Part shown: positions 9,256 through 17,687 of the stretch, piece by piece
How the letters are laid out: every line of letters begins with the position of its first letter
Position numbering within the stretch: position 1 is the first letter of the stretch
NCBI GenBank assembly: GCA_966250015.1
Contig: CBINFS010000002.1
Location: forward strand, 1 to 64,000
Reading direction: 5' to 3'
Length of the DNA stretch: 64,000 nt
Source: CBINFS01 sp966250015
GTDB lineage: Bacteria; Bacteroidota; Rhodothermia; Rhodothermales; DASSAV01
Made by a program: the position numbers and the translations under genes
The notes under the pieces: model-generated
Databases searched by the model: none
Seen by the model: only the letters and a program-made list of their open reading frames with translations
What the model was told of the DNA's origin: nothing

Positions 9256-9822
9256 ATGCAGCATGTCTTTTCGGCCGTTTTGATCGTTCTCGGCGTCTTT
9301 CTGGCGTTACTGCCGGGTAATCGCACGGAACGGCCACGGTATCCCGACCACCCGCTGCCGGGGCACACGGGCGGCTTCGGTGAGCCGACGTGCCACACCT
9401 GCCATTTCGATTACCCGCTAGATGACCCCTCGGGCCGTCTTACCGTCGGCTTTACGGCTGGCAAAGACGACCCGGGGTCCGGCATTCTCATCGTTACGCT
9501 TGAACATCCCGAGATGAAACGGGCCGGGTTCCAAATGGCCGTCCGTACCCGGACAGGCGAGCAGTACGGGACCCTCCATCCGATCGACACGCGCACCATC
9601 ATAACCGAGCTCAACGGTATTCAATACGTCCACCACACCCTGGAAGGCACCGAGCTGGTTGAGAAAGGCCGGGCAACGTGGCAGGTAAGGTGGACTGCGC
9701 CCGATCGGCTCACTGAGCCACTTCAGCTACACGTGGCGGCCAATGCGGCCAATGGCGACAAGTCCGAGTTTGGGGATATGATCTTCACGGGGCAGTATCA
9801 ATTCAATTCCGGCGCTCAATAG
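9256..9822 (+). CDS. Choice-of-anchor-V/Reeler-like protein with one haem c motif
   Basis: A 188-residue exported protein with an N-terminal hydrophobic segment (FSAVLIVLGVFLALLPG). A covalent haem attachment motif CHTCH sits at about residue 45, followed by a Reeler-like beta domain that ends in the family-typical LHVAANAANGDKSEFGDMIF. This combination (haem motif then anchor-V domain) is known in Bacteroidota, where function is undefined. The start could be TTG 9244, overlapping the stop of the preceding gene, or ATG 9256; ATG is preferred. Translational coupling with the beta-propeller gene is likely in either case. A haem-dependent electron-transfer or sensing role is inference from the CxxCH only. 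Confidence 0.7.
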   Translation: MQHVFSAVLIVLGVFLALLPGNRTERPRYPDHPLPGHTGGFGEPTCHTCHFDYPLDDPSGRLTVGFTAGKDDPGSGILIVTLEHPEMKRAGFQMAVRTRTGEQYGTLHPIDTRTIITELNGIQYVHHTLEGTELVEKGRATWQVRWTAPDRLTEPLQLHVAANAANGDKSEFGDMIFTGQYQFNSGAQ

Positions 9823-9854
9823 CATCCCTTCTTTCGCTCTTCATTTAAGAATCC

Positions 9855-9866
9855 GACAAATTTGTC
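9855..9866. promoter_or_regulatory. GACAAATTTGTC palindrome, possible operator
   Basis: A perfect 12-bp palindrome lies in the 190-bp gap before the FG-GAP gene, flanked by TCC and CGA. It is AT-rich at the centre and could bind a dimeric repressor. No cognate regulator is evident. Confidence 0.3.
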
Positions 9867-9930
9867 CGATATTTGGAGCAAATCCTGTATCGTGACGAAA
9901 GATAGCGGAGCCTGGAGATCACAGGACGTG

Positions 9931-9983
9931 ATGCCCCGGCGTCTGTCTCTATTTTGTCGATGAAAAAGCCGGGGCGTTTCATC
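9931..9983 (+). promoter_or_regulatory. Mutually exclusive leader hairpins before the FG-GAP gene
   Basis: GCCCCGGC (9933-9940) can pair perfectly with GCCGGGGC (9968-9975). The second arm is itself the loop of another perfect hairpin formed by GATGAAA (9959-9965) and TTTCATC (9977-9983). The two structures cannot form together. This is the layout of an attenuator or a translation-control leader, 30 nt before the start codon at 10013. No known riboswitch consensus was recognised. Confidence 0.4.
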
Positions 9984-10012
9984 GCGGTAGAGCATTTCCC
10001 TTTCGGTTAGTT

Positions 10013-12298
10013 ATGTCTCGTTGTTACCGTGAGTGTGCGGCTTCGCTGAGCCGCAGGGTCCTGTTTGTCTTCTTCGGCGTCTGTTTGTCTCTCCTTCAGC
10101 CGAATTCCCTTCGCGCCCAGGAAGTCTCCCGGCAGGGTGTGAGCGCGAGGGCCGTTGCAACACCCCACCTTTCGATCAAAGCCACGGCATCGGCCACGTG
10201 CAGCGCTCCGGACACCTACACGACTCTACGTTCCTTCGACCCGGAGGCGCCGCAGTACGTCATCACGATCGACCGGGCAATGCCGATTGATTCAGGCTTT
10301 GTGTTTGGGACGAACCACTACTTCGATTCAGCAAAAGCGACTGCCTTTTCGCTGCCGCCTGGAACGGCCCGCGCCCGGCTCGAAAGCGTCAACGTCTGGT
10401 TCGCCTACAAAAACACGGCCTTGTGGTCGGAGCAGTACGACCTCCACTATTCGCTCCAGATCTATGGCGGCACGCTGGAAGGAGGGCCCGCCGCTGAACC
10501 GCTCTACGAACAGAAGCACGCTCTCATCGACGTGAAAGCCGACAACGACTTCACGACGCCTTCAGAAGCGACTACCCACGAGCTGTGGGATCCGATAGAA
10601 GTGGGCCCGGTCTTCTTCGTGGCGGTCGATTTCGGCGATTACCCGGCCGACGCGATGGATCGGCTGGCGATATCTTCGTCGCCTCATCTCGGACGGCGCG
10701 TGCCCGAAGTGTTCGAAAGGCTGTATGAAGGCGGGTGGTATAACGTGTCGGACATGTGGTTCGGTGATGGAAACCAGCCGGGTACGAACGGCTGGCAGCT
10801 CTGGATGGAGGCCACCGTCGCCATCGAATCGGCATATAACGGCACCACCTGTTTGCAGGGGGATATCCTGGACGCGGAGGGTGTCGAGGACTACGACCGG
10901 TTCGGCCGGTCGATTGCTGCCAGTGAGGATTACCTCGTCGTCGGCAGCACAGGTACACGGCTTGCCGGTGCCAGCGACACGGAGGTGGGAAACCTGCGTT
11001 TTTTTGTACGAAACGGGTCGAGCTGGTACCAGCAGGTGCGGCTGGAAGCAAGCGACCAGCTGTACGGTGAAGGGTTCGGCAGTGCGGTTGCCCTGAGCGG
11101 CGACTACGCCGTGGCGGGCGCTCCAAACAAGGGGGTCCACAACGTCATGGATGGCGCCGGCGCCGCCTACGTCTTTGCCCGGACCGGTGCGACGTGGAAG
11201 GAACAGGTTCGCCTGACGGCCAGCGACGCCACTCAGGAAGATCGCTTCGGCGCATCGGTGGCGATCAGCGGCAATTTCATTGCGGTTGGTGCTACAGGAA
11301 GGAACGAGCCCGGCGCACCGGATGCGGGCGCGGTCTACGTATTCGAGCGAACCGGTGGACCGGTGACGCCCTGGACCCAGCAGGCGGTGCTCGTGCCTAA
11401 CGATCCCCGGCCGGAAGCCGGCTTCGGCCATGCCATCGCGCTGGATGGCGACGTGCTGGTGGTTGGAGCGCCCGGATGGGACCATAACGGTACACGAGGA
11501 GCCGGCGCAGCGTACGTTTTCACGCGGCAAAACGGAAGCTGGGTGCAGACCGCGCGGCTTACGGCTTTCGACCCGAGCGAGTATAGCCTGTTCGGGGCAT
11601 CGGTATCCGTCAGCGGAGATCACCTGGTGGTGGGAGCGCCCGGCGCCGACGCGGCATACGTGTTCATGCGTGAAGGGGCATCGTGGATCCACACGGCAAA
11701 GATCGTCCCGAGTGAAAAGCAAAACGTCTGGGTGCCCGACGAATTCGGAGCCTCGGTTGCAATCAGTGACGATCGTGTGCTGGTGGGTGCACCGGGGGCC
11801 GGGGTGGCATATCTCTTTACAAACAGCGGCACAGGATGGGAGGAATCCTTCAAGCTGACGGCAGGGCTGGAGACGCTCGACTTTGGAAGGAACGTTTCCT
11901 TGAACCGATCTTTTGCCTTCGTCGCCGATCCCGACTTTGAAGCGACGATGTTTGATCCCTACACGGGCGCCGTATATGTGTATGCGCTGTCCGGCTCGCC
12001 CGTTTCGGTGGAGCACGTCGACGACGTTCCCGACCAGTCCTTCGAGATCGAGGGGCCATATCCCAACCCCTTCGATGCTGAGACACGCTTCACGTTGCAG
12101 CTGGACCGGTCCCAGACCGTTTCGATCGAGGTTTTCGACCTTACCGGGCGTCGCGTGGCGGAACTTCACCGGGGAGCGCTCGCCGCGGGGAGCCATACGT
12201 TCCCGTTCCGCGCCGAATCCCTGCCTGCCGGTGTCTATCTCGTCAGGGTAACCGGCGAGCAGTTCTCGACGACGCGCAGTGTCTTCCACCTCAAGTGA
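10013..12298 (+). CDS. FG-GAP repeat surface protein with T9SS sorting domain
   Basis: A 761-residue exported protein. The signal peptide ends near LQPNSLRAQ. Residues about 60-280 form a beta domain without an assigned family. About 290-670 hold six to seven FG-GAP-like blades with the repeating pattern DRFGxSVAxSGDxLVVGAPG and GAxYVFxRxGxxW, a beta-propeller of the integrin alpha type used in binding. The last 80 residues are a type A sorting domain of the type IX secretion system: GPYPNPFDAETRFTLQL, VFDLTGRRV, LPAGVYLVRVTG. The protein is therefore probably moved across the outer membrane and attached to the surface or released. Its gene overlaps the region before the next gene by its last codons, which suggests cotranscription. 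A leader with alternative hairpins precedes it. Confidence 0.82.
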   Translation: MSRCYRECAASLSRRVLFVFFGVCLSLLQPNSLRAQEVSRQGVSARAVATPHLSIKATASATCSAPDTYTTLRSFDPEAPQYVITIDRAMPIDSGFVFGTNHYFDSAKATAFSLPPGTARARLESVNVWFAYKNTALWSEQYDLHYSLQIYGGTLEGGPAAEPLYEQKHALIDVKADNDFTTPSEATTHELWDPIEVGPVFFVAVDFGDYPADAMDRLAISSSPHLGRRVPEVFERLYEGGWYNVSDMWFGDGNQPGTNGWQLWMEATVAIESAYNGTTCLQGDILDAEGVEDYDRFGRSIAASEDYLVVGSTGTRLAGASDTEVGNLRFFVRNGSSWYQQVRLEASDQLYGEGFGSAVALSGDYAVAGAPNKGVHNVMDGAGAAYVFARTGATWKEQVRLTASDATQEDRFGASVAISGNFIAVGATGRNEPGAPDAGAVYVFERTGGPVTPWTQQAVLVPNDPRPEAGFGHAIALDGDVLVVGAPGWDHNGTRGAGAAYVFTRQNGSWVQTARLTAFDPSEYSLFGASVSVSGDHLVVGAPGADAAYVFMREGASWIHTAKIVPSEKQNVWVPDEFGASVAISDDRVLVGAPGAGVAYLFTNSGTGWEESFKLTAGLETLDFGRNVSLNRSFAFVADPDFEATMFDPYTGAVYVYALSGSPVSVEHVDDVPDQSFEIEGPYPNPFDAETRFTLQLDRSQTVSIEVFDLTGRRVAELHRGALAAGSHTFPFRAESLPAGVYLVRVTGEQFSTTRSVFHLK

Positions 12299-12311
12299 TA
12301 CCCAGGATAAG

Positions 12312-12947
12312 ATGGCCAGTTTTTATAGAAGGGACCGGTGGATCGCAGCGGCGGCTTTCGTGCTGCTCCAGTGCTTTGGGGCAACCATTGCGGCGGCACA
12401 GACCTCACCACGGCTCGAAGTGGGCCGGCAGATCGAAGTCCGATCGGGCGGGCAGTGGTACCGGGCAGTCATCGTGGACGTCGAGACCGAAGGGACCTAC
12501 GCCGGGCTCCCGAAAGTTCACTACGTGGGGTATGGGGACGAGTTCGACGAGTACGTCAACCCGGATCGGATCCGGTTTGTCGAGGAGGCTGCTCTACCGC
12601 AGGCCCCGGCAAATAGTGACCAATCGCAGAACACGGCGGAATCGGGAAGCGGACAATCGCCCGAGGGGCGTTATCTATGCCAGTCGTTCGAAGCCGGGCT
12701 CCTGCACACACAGGGAGAGTTCATCCTCGAAGCGGGAGGCACCTACCGGGAAGTGATGTACAATGAGGTGGGCAGCTGGACGTACGACCCCGCGACGCAG
12801 TCCCTTGAATTTACCGGCATCCTCGACAACGGAGGAAAGGCGACGTTTTATCCGGATGAATACAAAGGCCGCCCACGCAAGGGCGTCGTCGCGTTCGACT
12901 GGGGAAATGGCGTCGTCAGGGAGTGCTATCGGAGCACGGGGAAGTGA
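12312..12947 (+). CDS. Exported protein with a Tudor/Agenet-like SH3 barrel
   Basis: A 211-residue protein that starts at ATG 12312 with a signal peptide (RWIAAAAFVLLQCFGATIAAAQ). Residues about 30-82 match the Agenet/Tudor-knot pattern: VGRQIEVRSGGQWYRAVIVD, then VHYVGYGDEFDEYVNPDRIR, a small SH3-like barrel known mainly from eukaryotic chromatin proteins but also seen in exported bacterial proteins. A low-complexity linker rich in Gln, Asn and Ser joins it to a C-terminal beta domain (about 120-205; FEAGLLHTQGEFILEAGGTYR) with a Cys pair that could form a disulphide. The gene starts 13 nt after the FG-GAP stop, so the two are probably one operon. The ligand and role are unknown. Confidence 0.7.
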   Translation: MASFYRRDRWIAAAAFVLLQCFGATIAAAQTSPRLEVGRQIEVRSGGQWYRAVIVDVETEGTYAGLPKVHYVGYGDEFDEYVNPDRIRFVEEAALPQAPANSDQSQNTAESGSGQSPEGRYLCQSFEAGLLHTQGEFILEAGGTYREVMYNEVGSWTYDPATQSLEFTGILDNGGKATFYPDEYKGRPRKGVVAFDWGNGVVRECYRSTGK

Positions 12948-12959
12948 CGATCCCGCCGG

Positions 12960-13871
12960 TCAGACGGGGAGGTCGCATTCCTTGAAGCCCGCCGGCTCGA
13001 TCTGAACGGTGGTGTGGTCGACACCGAAGTGGTCCGTCGTCAGGTGCTGGACTTCTTTCAGCAGGGTCGTGTGGGATTTCCCCTCGTCGGCCACGATGTG
13101 TACGGATAGCGCCACGAGACCGCTCGTGATCGTCCAGACGTGCAGGTCGTGGACGGATTGCACGCCGGGCACCGCCTCGATCGCCGAATGGACCGCGTTT
13201 ACGTCGATGTGGGTCGGCGTTCCTTCCATGAGCACGCCGACGGTCTCCTTGAGGAGCGACCAGGACGAGTACAGCACGAGCATACCGATCAGGATGGAAG
13301 CCACGGGGTCGGCCCAGTACCATCCAAAAACCCAGATCAGAATGCCTGCCCCGATCGCGCCGATGCTGCCCAGGGCATCGGTCAGGACGTGAAGCCAAGC
13401 GCCCCGCACGTTGAGACTCTCCGATTTTCCCGCGCTGAGCAGCCACAGGCTGACCAGATTCACGAGCAACCCCCCGACGGCAACCGCCATCATGACCCCT
13501 CCCATCACCTCGGGCGGCTCGCTGATGCGCCGGAAGGCTTCGACGAAGATGTAGATGGCGATGGCGATCAGCGTTGCGCCGTTGACGAGGGCAGCCAGGA
13601 TCTCGGTACGATAGTACCCGTAGGTCATACGAGCCGTTGCCGGTAAACGCGCAATCCACATGGCGAGCAGCGAAAAGCCAAGCGCGCCGGCATCCGAGAG
13701 CATGTGGCCGGCATCGGCAAGCAGCGCCAGTGAGTTGGTCACCAGGCCACCGATCACCTCCGCAATCATGTATAGCAATACCAGGCCGAGCACCGTGGTC
13801 AACCGACGCCTGTTCTGCGTCTGGTGTACTCCGTGCCCGTGCGCGTGGCTGTGTGTATGCGATCCGCTCAT
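12960..13871 (-). CDS. Cation diffusion facilitator metal exporter (CzcD/ZitB type)
   Basis: A 303-residue inner-membrane antiporter that exports Zn2+ and related divalent metals. It opens with a histidine-rich cytosolic tail (MSGSHTHSHAHGHGVHQ), typical of metal capture; ATG 13871 was chosen to include it. Six membrane helices follow. The transport-site pairs HMLSD in helix 2 and HVLTD in helix 5 (HxxxD) point to Zn or Cd rather than Mn. The C-terminal cytosolic domain has the conserved VHDLHVWTITSG. The gene begins 7 nt after the stop of the methyltransferase gene, so the two form an operon read leftward. It converges with the Tudor-like gene. Confidence 0.92.
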   Translation of the reverse strand: MSGSHTHSHAHGHGVHQTQNRRRLTTVLGLVLLYMIAEVIGGLVTNSLALLADAGHMLSDAGALGFSLLAMWIARLPATARMTYGYYRTEILAALVNGATLIAIAIYIFVEAFRRISEPPEVMGGVMMAVAVGGLLVNLVSLWLLSAGKSESLNVRGAWLHVLTDALGSIGAIGAGILIWVFGWYWADPVASILIGMLVLYSSWSLLKETVGVLMEGTPTHIDVNAVHSAIEAVPGVQSVHDLHVWTITSGLVALSVHIVADEGKSHTTLLKEVQHLTTDHFGVDHTTVQIEPAGFKECDLPV

Positions 13872-13878
13872 TTTCCCA

Positions 13879-14508
13879 TTACTGATCAAACGTGGCAGGT
13901 GAGGCAACGACTATCCGAAAAAGCCTGCCCATAAACGCCGGCTCGTCCCGGACCGCCACGAGTCCGGCCTCGGCGAGCAGTGGCCTAAGTTGCCGGTTGA
14001 TGTCGGAGAACAGGGCGTCGGTCACGTAGCCGAGCATCCGCCGAATCAACGAAGGCCGCGTACCATCGGGCAGGAACTTGTCAAAGATGGCAATGCGGCC
14101 ATCGGGCTTGAGCACGCGGGCAGCCTCACGGATGCAGGCGTGTGGATCGGGCACGACGGCAAGAATAAGGTGTAACAATACTACGTCGAACGAGGCATTT
14201 GGGAAACCGAGCCGGTGCGCGTCCATCACGTGGAACGTGACCGGTAGGTCGAGCTTGCGTGCGCGGGTCTCAGCTTTCCGCAGCATCGACGGGGTGAGGT
14301 CCACCGCGGTGGTGTCGGCATTACGAGGAAGGTACGGCAGGTCGAGGCCCGTACCGGCTCCGACGATCAGGATGCGCTCCCCCGGCTTCGGGTCGACGAG
14401 CTTTATCGACATACGCCGCCCCCGGTCGAGCAAGCGCCCGACCACGTCGTAAAAGGGCGAAAACAGCCCGTACCGCACTCGATTCCACGCGTTAGTGTTT
14501 ACGCGCAT
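13879..14508 (-). CDS. Class I SAM-dependent methyltransferase
   Basis: A 209-residue cytosolic enzyme with the Rossmann SAM site ILIVGAGTGLDLPYLP (motif I), DLTPSML (acidic residue after strand 2) and the later FDVVLLHLILAVVPD. The overall layout, including the N-terminal RVRYGLFSPFYDVV, resembles the UbiE/phosphatidylethanolamine N-methyltransferase group and the type 11 family. The substrate could be a phospholipid or quinone precursor; this is not fixed by sequence. It is cotranscribed with the CDF exporter (7 nt spacing), which may be coincidental or linked to envelope and metal stress. Length is normal. Confidence 0.8.
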   Translation of the reverse strand: MRVNTNAWNRVRYGLFSPFYDVVGRLLDRGRRMSIKLVDPKPGERILIVGAGTGLDLPYLPRNADTTAVDLTPSMLRKAETRARKLDLPVTFHVMDAHRLGFPNASFDVVLLHLILAVVPDPHACIREAARVLKPDGRIAIFDKFLPDGTRPSLIRRMLGYVTDALFSDINRQLRPLLAEAGLVAVRDEPAFMGRLFRIVVASPATFDQ

Positions 14509-14619
14509 TCTGAAATCAGCCAGTTTACCCGTGTACCATTGGTTGTTAGAAAACGGAGGGTACGCGTAAAGGGTTCATGGTCGCTCCGAACGGTACCCAA
14601 TACACATCCTGTCGTGGCA

Positions 14620-15564
14620 CTACGCATCAGAACCGGAAAACACTTCCAGCGTGTACTCGAGGCTCTTGCGATGGGCCTCGACTCCGGTCATCGTGTTCGG
14701 CGACCCCTCTTCGATGGATTGTTCGAGCACCAGCAGCGGTTTCACGCCGGCACGCTTCAGCTCCGTGGCGAGGCGGGGGTAATCGATGTCGCCGGGTCCA
14801 AAAACCTCAGACCAGATGCCGTTCTGTGACTGGCGAAGGTGGACTTCCGTAATGCGATTCCCATATAGCCGGACGACGTCGAACAGTGCTACTTGTGAGT
14901 TGCCCGAGCCGCGGAAGACCCAGTGGGCGTCGAGACAGAGAGAGACGTTGGCCGGATCGGTCGCGAGCATCATGTGGTGAAACTCGCGTGCAGCCTGGCG
15001 GAGCTCCATGTCGTGGTTGTGATAGGCCAGGATCATTCCCATTTGCCGGAGGGCGGCTCCGAGCCGGTCGAGGTTTGCCGCCTGCACTTCGAGCTGGGCG
15101 TCGTCCTTGTCCTCCTGACCTCCCCAGACCAGGGGGCTGGGGTTGGTGACGATGATCCGGGTGCCGGCCTGCTTGGCGGTTTCTGCGATGGCAAGCACTT
15201 CTTCGATGCTTCGATCGGCATCAGCCGGGTCGTGCAGCCTCGAGTTCACGTAGAGCGACCGCATCTCGAGCCCGTACTTGTCGAGCAATGGCTTCAACTC
15301 CTCGACCTGCTGTACGGACAGAAAAGACGGCTCGAAACCTTTTAGGCCCGACTGAATGTACTCTGCCAGCGCGGCGTCCCGGTCGGAATGCCACACTTTC
15401 CCTTCCCGCTGAAAGAAGGTGAACCAGGCGTATTCGTTACAGGCGACGTGCAAGCCCTCCGTTTTCAGTGTAGCAGAACGGGCAAGAGCGGTTCCGGATA
15501 GGCAGGTAGCTCCCGCTAACGAAGCCAAAGAACCCAGGAAGGTACGTCTGCTTTGTTGTTTCAT
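14620..15564 (-). CDS. Exported sugar phosphate isomerase/epimerase family protein
   Basis: A 314-residue protein of the xylose-isomerase-like TIM barrel family. ATG 15564 begins a twin-arginine signal, MKQQSRRTFLGSLASLAG (RRTFLG), so the folded enzyme is exported to the periplasm, probably with its metal. Barrel motifs include EEVLAIAETAKQAGTRIIVTNPS, LAYHNHDMEL (metal His region) and SLCLDAHWVFRGSG. Many Tat-exported members in Bacteroidota act on sugars or oxidised sugars in catabolic loci. It is divergent from the GH26 gene, 100 bp away, so the two probably share a promoter region and a carbohydrate-use role. The exact reaction is unknown. Confidence 0.78.
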   Translation of the reverse strand: MKQQSRRTFLGSLASLAGATCLSGTALARSATLKTEGLHVACNEYAWFTFFQREGKVWHSDRDAALAEYIQSGLKGFEPSFLSVQQVEELKPLLDKYGLEMRSLYVNSRLHDPADADRSIEEVLAIAETAKQAGTRIIVTNPSPLVWGGQEDKDDAQLEVQAANLDRLGAALRQMGMILAYHNHDMELRQAAREFHHMMLATDPANVSLCLDAHWVFRGSGNSQVALFDVVRLYGNRITEVHLRQSQNGIWSEVFGPGDIDYPRLATELKRAGVKPLLVLEQSIEEGSPNTMTGVEAHRKSLEYTLEVFSGSDA

Positions 15565-15664
15565 ACGGCGACACGGGATAGGAGCGTGAGGATTGGTATC
15601 TTTAGGATTTACGAATCCCAACAGGCACTCTGTGCCTCCTAACATACTCAGAAGCATAGAAATC

Positions 15665-16663
15665 ATGAAGTCTTTTCTTGCCGTACTTCTGCTCGTTTTC
15701 AGCGCTCCGGTGTTCGCACAGCCCTTTGAGCCGGTCAACAAAAACGCCACGGAAGAAGCCCGGAAGCTGCTCGCCTATCTCTACGAAATCGACGACGAAT
15801 ACATCATCGCCGGCCAGCACAACTACAACCACGAGCTGAATCGGTACTCCGAAGACGCGAAGGAAATTGCCGGCGTCTATCCTGCACTCTGGGGAACCGA
15901 CTTCATCGGCGCGGAGGACAACGAGCGTGGACAGGAAATCGTGGACGAGGCGATCAAGAAGTGGAACGAAGGCTACATCGTTACCCTGATGTGGCACGCC
16001 GGCAGGCCGATGGACAACCCTCCGTACGGATGGCGTGAAAGCATCCAGGGTGAGCTGACGGACGAGGAGTGGGCCGAGCTCACCACACCCGGCACCGAAC
16101 TGAACCTGAGGTGGCAGAAGCAGGTCGACCAGGTCGCCGCCCTTCTCGCACAGCTACGCGATGCCGGTGTGCCGATCCTCTGGCGGCCGTACCACGAGAT
16201 GAACGGTATCTGGTTCTGGTGGGGAGATAAGAAGGGTCCCGACGGCTTTGCGAAGCTCTGGAAGATGATGTACGACCGCTACGTCAACGTGCACCACCTC
16301 GACAACCTCCTGTGGGTCTGGAATGCCAATGCGCCGCGGGACATCCCCTTCGACCAGGCCTATTCCTATCGGGACTATTACCCGGGCCACGAGTACGTCG
16401 ACATCCTCGCGACGGACGTCTACCACTTCGATTACGAGCAAAAGGACTACGAAGAGCTGCTCGCGCTGGCTGAAGGGAGGCCGGTCGCTCTGGGTGAGGT
16501 AGGTGAATTGCCGAAGATGGAGATTCTCGAAGTGCAGCCCGCGTGGACGTGGTTTATGGTCTGGTCCAACTTCATAACCACCGACAACCCGCCCCAGCGC
16601 GTAAAACAGATTTACAACCATCCCTCCACGCTGACGCACGGAGAGATCAAACTTTTCGAATAG
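15665..16663 (+). CDS. Exported glycoside hydrolase family 26 (mannanase type)
   Basis: A 332-residue secreted enzyme. The start at ATG 15665 gives a signal peptide (MKSFLAVLLLVFSAPVFAQ). GH26 features are clear: IIAGQHNYN near the start, WHAGRP, the acid/base Glu178 in WRPYHEMNGIWFWWG, LLWVWNAN, and the nucleophile Glu278 in VALGEVGELP. Known GH26 enzymes cleave beta-1,4-mannan or, less often, beta-1,3-xylan, with retention. The WFWWG stretch after the acid/base is typical of mannanases. No carbohydrate-binding module is attached. The divergent Tat-exported isomerase at 15564 and the GH130-type gene at the right end of the window fit mannoside use, but they lie far apart. Confidence 0.9.
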   Translation: MKSFLAVLLLVFSAPVFAQPFEPVNKNATEEARKLLAYLYEIDDEYIIAGQHNYNHELNRYSEDAKEIAGVYPALWGTDFIGAEDNERGQEIVDEAIKKWNEGYIVTLMWHAGRPMDNPPYGWRESIQGELTDEEWAELTTPGTELNLRWQKQVDQVAALLAQLRDAGVPILWRPYHEMNGIWFWWGDKKGPDGFAKLWKMMYDRYVNVHHLDNLLWVWNANAPRDIPFDQAYSYRDYYPGHEYVDILATDVYHFDYEQKDYEELLALAEGRPVALGEVGELPKMEILEVQPAWTWFMVWSNFITTDNPPQRVKQIYNHPSTLTHGEIKLFE

Positions 16664-16703
16664 GTTTTATCGGCCACCTTCCAACCAACCCGGTATTCAC
16701 TCG

Positions 16704-17246
16704 ATGCAGCGACTCATACCTGTCGATTCTGAAGCAGACATCCTGCCCGAATACCGGGGTACGCCTATAGGCGACCTGCTTGCCTACCACAATCTCGGAC
16801 GACCCTTCGAGACGTACACGAAGGCAGCGCTATTGATCGGGATGTGCATGGACCACCGAAAGCACCTGCACATCCCCGATCATTTCGCCTACATCATCCG
16901 GACGGGAGGCGCTAATTTGAGGTACAGCGAGTTCAAGGTGTCGTACGCCATCGCAGTGGGCGGTGTCCGGAGCATCGCACTGATTGGCCACTCGAACTGC
17001 GGGATGGTCAATTTGATGTCGAAGAAGGATGCGTTCATCGACGGCCTCGTCGAGCACGCCGGATGGGACCGCGAGTGGGCCGGAGAACACTTCAACCAGT
17101 TCGCCCCGATGTTTGAGATCGGCAACGAGATCGACTTCGTGCTCATCGAAGCCCGGCGCCTGCGAATGCGCTACCCCATGATCTCCGTCGCCCCGTTGCA
17201 TTACCTCGTGGAAGACAACCGGATTTATCAAATCAAGGAAGGTTGA
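16704..17246 (+). CDS. Beta-carbonic-anhydrase-like protein
   Basis: A 180-residue cytosolic protein related to beta-class carbonic anhydrases, which hydrate CO2 to bicarbonate with Zn2+. The zinc ligands and catalytic dyad are visible: Cys48, Asp50 and Arg52 in GMCMDHRKHL, then His96 and Cys99 in LIGHSNCGM, at the expected spacing. The IRTGGAN stretch corresponds to the IRNAGG of the family. The middle part (EHAGWDREWAGEHFNQF) differs from classical enzymes, so activity is probable but not certain. The gene follows the GH26 gene after 40 bp and may be cotranscribed; no metabolic link is evident. A gap of 850 bp follows. Confidence 0.75.
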   Translation: MQRLIPVDSEADILPEYRGTPIGDLLAYHNLGRPFETYTKAALLIGMCMDHRKHLHIPDHFAYIIRTGGANLRYSEFKVSYAIAVGGVRSIALIGHSNCGMVNLMSKKDAFIDGLVEHAGWDREWAGEHFNQFAPMFEIGNEIDFVLIEARRLRMRYPMISVAPLHYLVEDNRIYQIKEG

Positions 17247-17257
17247 GTTTTTACTTG

Positions 17258-17290
17258 CACGCGAAGGCGCGAAGAATGACTAAGAATAAT
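17258..17290 (-). repeat. Dispersed repeat unit of the CTTCGCGCCTTCGCG type
   Basis: Read on the minus strand this gives TTATTCTTAGTCATTCTTCG followed by CGCCTTCGCGTG. Near-identical units occur at 55786-55816 (plus strand) and, in shorter form, at 17573-17595. Such units are scattered in intergenic DNA of many bacteria. Confidence 0.5.
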
Positions 17291-17326
17291 CCGCCGATTA
17301 ACGCAGATGGTTTTTGGTCGGGGGGA

Positions 17327-17399
17327 GACCGAAGGCGGGACGCGATTTTCAACGGAATATCCCCAAATCACGTCATCCCGGCCACCGAGCCGGGATCCA
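17327..17399 (+). repeat. 73-bp dispersed palindromic repeat, copy 1
   Basis: It consists of a conserved 16-bp head (GACCGAAGGCGGGACG), a 29-bp variable middle and a conserved 28-bp tail. The tail carries the hairpin ATCCCGGC/GCCGGGAT. The second copy is at 42660-42732 on the other strand and has exactly the same length. The tail matches the widespread GTCATCCCGGC-type intergenic repeat. Confidence 0.75.
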
Positions 17400-17572
17400 G
17401 TAGGGGGTTATGCGTGGCAGAAATGTATAGCCTTTTTAAGACGATGCCTGGATCTCCACCTTCGCGGAGATGACATATTGGGTAAGGTCTTTAGTAGCAT
17501 TGAGCGTCCTGCCAGCGATCCGAATCGACTCAAAAAATCATTCGCAATCATCTGCGGATTAGTAGTTCATTT

Positions 17573-17595
17573 CCCTTCGCGACTTCGCGTGAGAC
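17573..17595 (+). repeat. Short CTTCGCGACTTCGCGTGAGA repeat unit
   Basis: A degenerate copy of the CTTCGCG repeat seen at 17258 and 55786. It stands 18 bp after ATCTGCGG, a second motif that recurs near 55501. Confidence 0.45.
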
Positions 17596-17687
17596 CCCCA
17601 ACGTACTCGATTTATCGCCCCAAGTCTCAATTCACAATTCTCCCCGGATCTTTTCGACTCATTCCCTTGTTCACAAATCTGTTACAC

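Noticed and set aside
10562..12289. A long minus-strand open frame (575 codons) opposite the FG-GAP gene.
   Set aside because: Its product is Arg/His-rich without domain pattern, while the plus strand encodes clear FG-GAP repeats and a sorting domain.
16704..17246. Calling the beta-carbonic-anhydrase-like protein a proven enzyme.
   Set aside because: Zinc ligands and the Asp-Arg pair are present, but the middle region deviates from classical enzymes, so only a family-level call is made.
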